Positions 61,897 to 64,000 of a stretch of 64,000 nucleotides of DNA are shown here, one piece after another (position 1 is the stretch's first letter; the number at the start of each line of letters is the position of its first letter). The position numbers and the translations under genes are program-made. Below the pieces are notes generated by a model. It saw only the letters and a list, made by a program, of their open reading frames with translations. It was not told where the DNA came from and made no database searches. The stretch covers positions 12,574 through 76,573 of the forward strand of contig CAZMLE010000012.1 of NCBI GenBank assembly GCA_964567045.1, given 5' to 3'. This DNA comes from JAFNGF01 sp964567045. GTDB taxonomy: Bacteria; Planctomycetota; Phycisphaerae; Sedimentisphaerales; Anaerobacaceae.

Positions 61897-63591
61897 TCAG
61901 GGCAGGCTCGCCCCCGCAGCTTCTTGCGAAGCAAGAGCGGGGGCTGTCGTTAGTCCAGGGCCTCCTGCGGCAACGTAGCCGTGACTTGCCCCTGACGGAT
62001 CTGCCGAAACCCAGAACGCATAGAGTTGGCCATTCCTCAGGTAGAAACGGAATTTTACCGGCTTGCCGGCAACTACCGCCAGGTCGCTGGCGCCTTTCCA
62101 ACTAACCGATTGAAGCGTCTTGTCGGCGCTTATGGGCAGACAATTGTCACGCGAAAACGGTGCCATTAGCTGACCGGTTTCATCCAGCACTTCGGCTCGG
62201 CATTCTCCGGCATCAGAGTCGACATTGACAAAAAGGTATTTGCCGTTGAAACGCACGCATCTGGTCGTCAGTGTGCCTTCGGCCTTGCCGGCGTCCATAG
62301 AGGCAAATCCATCGCGTCTGAGAGTGGCAAGACCGGTGCTGCACACGCCGGAGGCGCTCGAGCCACGGACTCCGGCCCGAGCGCTGACGTAGAAGTAGAG
62401 CTTAGTGGCACGGCCATCCTGGCCGTGGACCCACGGGCTGGAAGCCCGTGCCACAACCAGACACCCGCCGCCGGCAGACTGGACATTGCCCCAGTTCCAA
62501 TCACCATAGTTCTCCGAAACGCCGATGAAAGGACGACGGTCTGGACGATGCCAGTGGAAGCCGTCCCGGCTAAAACCCAGACACACGTAGTTCGGCTTGG
62601 CTCGGTCATTCGGCTGGCCCGGCCAGATGGTAAATAGGCCCAGCAGCAAACTCTCGTAGGCTACGGCGTCCAGATTGTAGAGCTGCGGCGTCACCATTAA
62701 ATCAGGCCGGGGCGGGTCGAGCCGATCGGCACCGATCCACAATGGCGCCTCCTCGGCTCTCCAATTGGCGCCCGCAACCGGATCGGCGTGCTCACGGTAG
62801 CGCCTTGCCCGGCCCAGGCCTGGCGCGCTACATCGAATGCTATAGACCCAGACCTTACGGAAAGGATTGTAAAAGACTGTCGTCCGGTCGCCGACCGGTG
62901 CGCTCACTGCTGCGGGCTCGCCCCAGTGGATCCCGTCCGGCGACAAGTGGACAAAGACTGCCCAGTTCTGTGGCGTGAACTGCGTCACAAAAAGCTTGAA
63001 GCGTTTGGCAGGGTCTTTCTCTTCAAGGTCAAGCCATACAGTAGCCGAATCGCGTTGCCCCTGGTGGACTACATTAGTTCCCGCCTTCACGTCCAGCGCG
63101 GGCTTTTCCCAGGTAATTCCATCTTTCGATGTGGCGTAGCAGGTAGCCAGCGTGTAGCCGCCCATGTACCACATTTTGAAGAGCTTGTCCTGGGGATCGT
63201 ACCACACGCCGTCGCTGAACACCATAGCCGTCGGTGCCGGATGCCCGCCTGACGAGGTGCCAGTTTCCCAGGGCTTGTCAGGTTTAAGCACAGGATTTTT
63301 CGGGTAATATTCTGCCTGATGGAAGGTTCTTGTCAGCGTTGTGTGCTCGATAAGGAAGTCATCAACGAACAATTGACGCCCGATGTCGATTGGGATAACA
63401 GCGGGAGGGGACTCTAAATACGGCACCCGCATCGTTTCGCGCGTAAGCTGCTCGGTTTTTGGCGGCCATTCATCCGGCAGAATAATGCCGTTGTAGAGCC
63501 TTTGCTCTGCCCGGCAGTGGCTTGCCCCGACGAACACAAATACTGACAGCACCAGCCATCTCGACACTTGCTGGATATGGGACTTTTTCAT
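61897..63591 (-). CDS. Secreted beta-propeller glycosidase-like protein
   Basis: 564 aa with signal peptide (SRWLVLSVFVFVGASHCRA). The fold looks like the five-bladed propeller of GH43/GH32 and related proteins: DIGRQLFVDDFLIEHTTLTR, FSDGVWYDPQDKLFKMWYMG, TCYATSKDGITWEKP and CLGFSRDGFHWHRPDRRPF are typical repeating units. Planctomycetes have many such secreted proteins, and the exact activity is unknown. Residues about 380-396 (VARASSPWVHGQDGRAT) come from repeat A copy 7, and the last 18 residues (TTAPALASQEAAGASLP) from repeat D, which implies that the original C-terminus has been replaced. Confidence 0.78.
   Translation of the reverse strand: MKKSHIQQVSRWLVLSVFVFVGASHCRAEQRLYNGIILPDEWPPKTEQLTRETMRVPYLESPPAVIPIDIGRQLFVDDFLIEHTTLTRTFHQAEYYPKNPVLKPDKPWETGTSSGGHPAPTAMVFSDGVWYDPQDKLFKMWYMGGYTLATCYATSKDGITWEKPALDVKAGTNVVHQGQRDSATVWLDLEEKDPAKRFKLFVTQFTPQNWAVFVHLSPDGIHWGEPAAVSAPVGDRTTVFYNPFRKVWVYSIRCSAPGLGRARRYREHADPVAGANWRAEEAPLWIGADRLDPPRPDLMVTPQLYNLDAVAYESLLLGLFTIWPGQPNDRAKPNYVCLGFSRDGFHWHRPDRRPFIGVSENYGDWNWGNVQSAGGGCLVVARASSPWVHGQDGRATKLYFYVSARAGVRGSSASGVCSTGLATLRRDGFASMDAGKAEGTLTTRCVRFNGKYLFVNVDSDAGECRAEVLDETGQLMAPFSRDNCLPISADKTLQSVSWKGASDLAVVAGKPVKFRFYLRNGQLYAFWVSADPSGASHGYVAAGGPGLTTAPALASQEAAGASLP
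62405..62454. repeat. Palindromic repeat A, copy 7
   Basis: 50 bp, GTGGCACGGCC to GCCCGTGCCAC, in frame in the propeller glycosidase-like gene. Differs from copy 1 chiefly by two extra bases in the centre. Confidence 0.85.
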
Positions 63592-63870
63592 GGTGGGTAA
63601 TGTATCGAATCAGCGTGACGGACGCAAACAATTTGGCGTTTTTTTTTGACGACACCGGTCAGACCAATTATCTTGGCTACTGTTTCCTTGATGGAATTGA
63701 ACCACGGATTACACGGATTCCACTGCTGAGGCCCAGCCGAAGCATCTGGCATCCGCCCGGATTCTTCGCTCCGCTCAGAACGGGGTCTGCGAAATCTGTG
63801 GTTTATTTTTACGAGTAAAGACTGTATACGAGGGACCCCGCTTCGCGGGAACCCAAATGAGGGCCGTAGA

Positions 63871-63978
63871 ATGAAATCAATAAATCGCCGAGAGTTTATT
63901 AAAAGTTCCGTTGGTGCCGCTACGAGCCCCTACTGGGGCAGGGGCAGGTACAAACCGGTAAGATGGGTTACAGAATAA
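63871..63978 (+). pseudogene. Tat-signal gene cut after about 18 codons
   Basis: GAGGG followed by ATG at 63871 and MKSINRREFIKSSVGAATS, a twin-arginine signal (RRxFIK) typical of secreted planctomycete oxidoreductases and sugar enzymes. After that the frame runs into G/C-rich repeat and mobile-element-like sequence (PYWGRGRYKPVRWVTE) and stops at 63978. The original gene has been disrupted here; any continuation lies outside the window. Confidence 0.7.
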
Positions 63979-64000
63979 ACCGGCGACATGGGTAACAGTT
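63920..64000 (+). mobile_element. Possible left end of an insertion sequence
   Basis: After CCCCTACTGGGG the sequence reads ACCGGTAAGATGGGTTACAG, then AACCGGCGACATGGGTAACAG, two near-copies of 'ATGGGT(T/A)ACAG' 23 bp apart, as in the repeated transposase sites at IS ends. The window stops before a transposase can be seen. Confidence 0.4.

Overview
The window looks like a chromosomal contig from an uncultured, probably anaerobic or sediment-dwelling member of the Planctomycetota (Phycisphaerae-like). This is inferred from a combination of features: a pseudopilin with the planctomycete-style ending KVGLKELWTLKWH, BlaI regulators paired with very large M56 peptidases, an ECF sigma factor next to a Ser/Thr kinase, dockerin-like tails, and several secreted glycoside hydrolases. 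No rRNA, tRNA or CRISPR array was seen.

Layout. 1-3.9 kb: minus-strand operon for an electron transfer flavoprotein (etfB, a lipoprotein, etfA) and an acyl-CoA dehydrogenase cut by the left edge. 4.4-8.4 kb: an A/T-richer two-gene island (a membrane protein of 885 aa and an unknown protein of 323 aa) with related direct repeats at both sides. 8.8-11.2 kb: a Ser/Thr kinase and an APH-type kinase. 11.2-17.1 kb: a compact minus-strand operon (N6-DNA methylase, dual GHKL-ATPase histidine kinase, receiver protein, ComEC-like metallo-beta-lactamase protein) preceded by an HNH-AP2 gene. It resembles a two-component, DNA-modification-linked defence system and is the strongest candidate for something undescribed. 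17.5-24.5 kb: two BlaI/M56 sensor modules, one with a long coiled coil and the other fused to two secretin-like domains and three pseudopilin-like repeats. 24.7-28.5 kb: an EF-G-like GTPase and two Cys-motif proteins. 28.8-34.7 kb: a broken pseudopilin gene, a 49-aa gene, a CvpA-like protein, a degenerate PilB-like protein and PilT. 35.5-63.6 kb: a carbohydrate-degradation region (GH116, Ntn-hydrolase, nucleoside hydrolase, GH38, GH2, GH95, beta-propeller glycosidase-like protein, sodium/solute symporter, aminotransferase, ECF sigma and kinase). The right edge holds a Tat-signal gene cut after about 18 codons by what looks like a mobile-element end.

Several families of short palindromic repeats run through the whole window. 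Many lie inside genes and are read through as open sequence, on either strand and in different frames. One 50-bp family has seven copies, six of them inside coding sequence. One carries another repeat inside it, and in the GH2 gene a repeat supplies an in-frame TGA that cuts off the C-terminus. The repeats explain odd insertions in etfB, pilT, dgkA, GH38, GH116 and others.

The glycoside hydrolases with signal peptides, the symporter and the regulators suggest a lifestyle of degrading complex glycans, with the breakdown products imported and signalling through kinases and an ECF factor. Functional statements are inferred from motifs read by eye. No database search was run.
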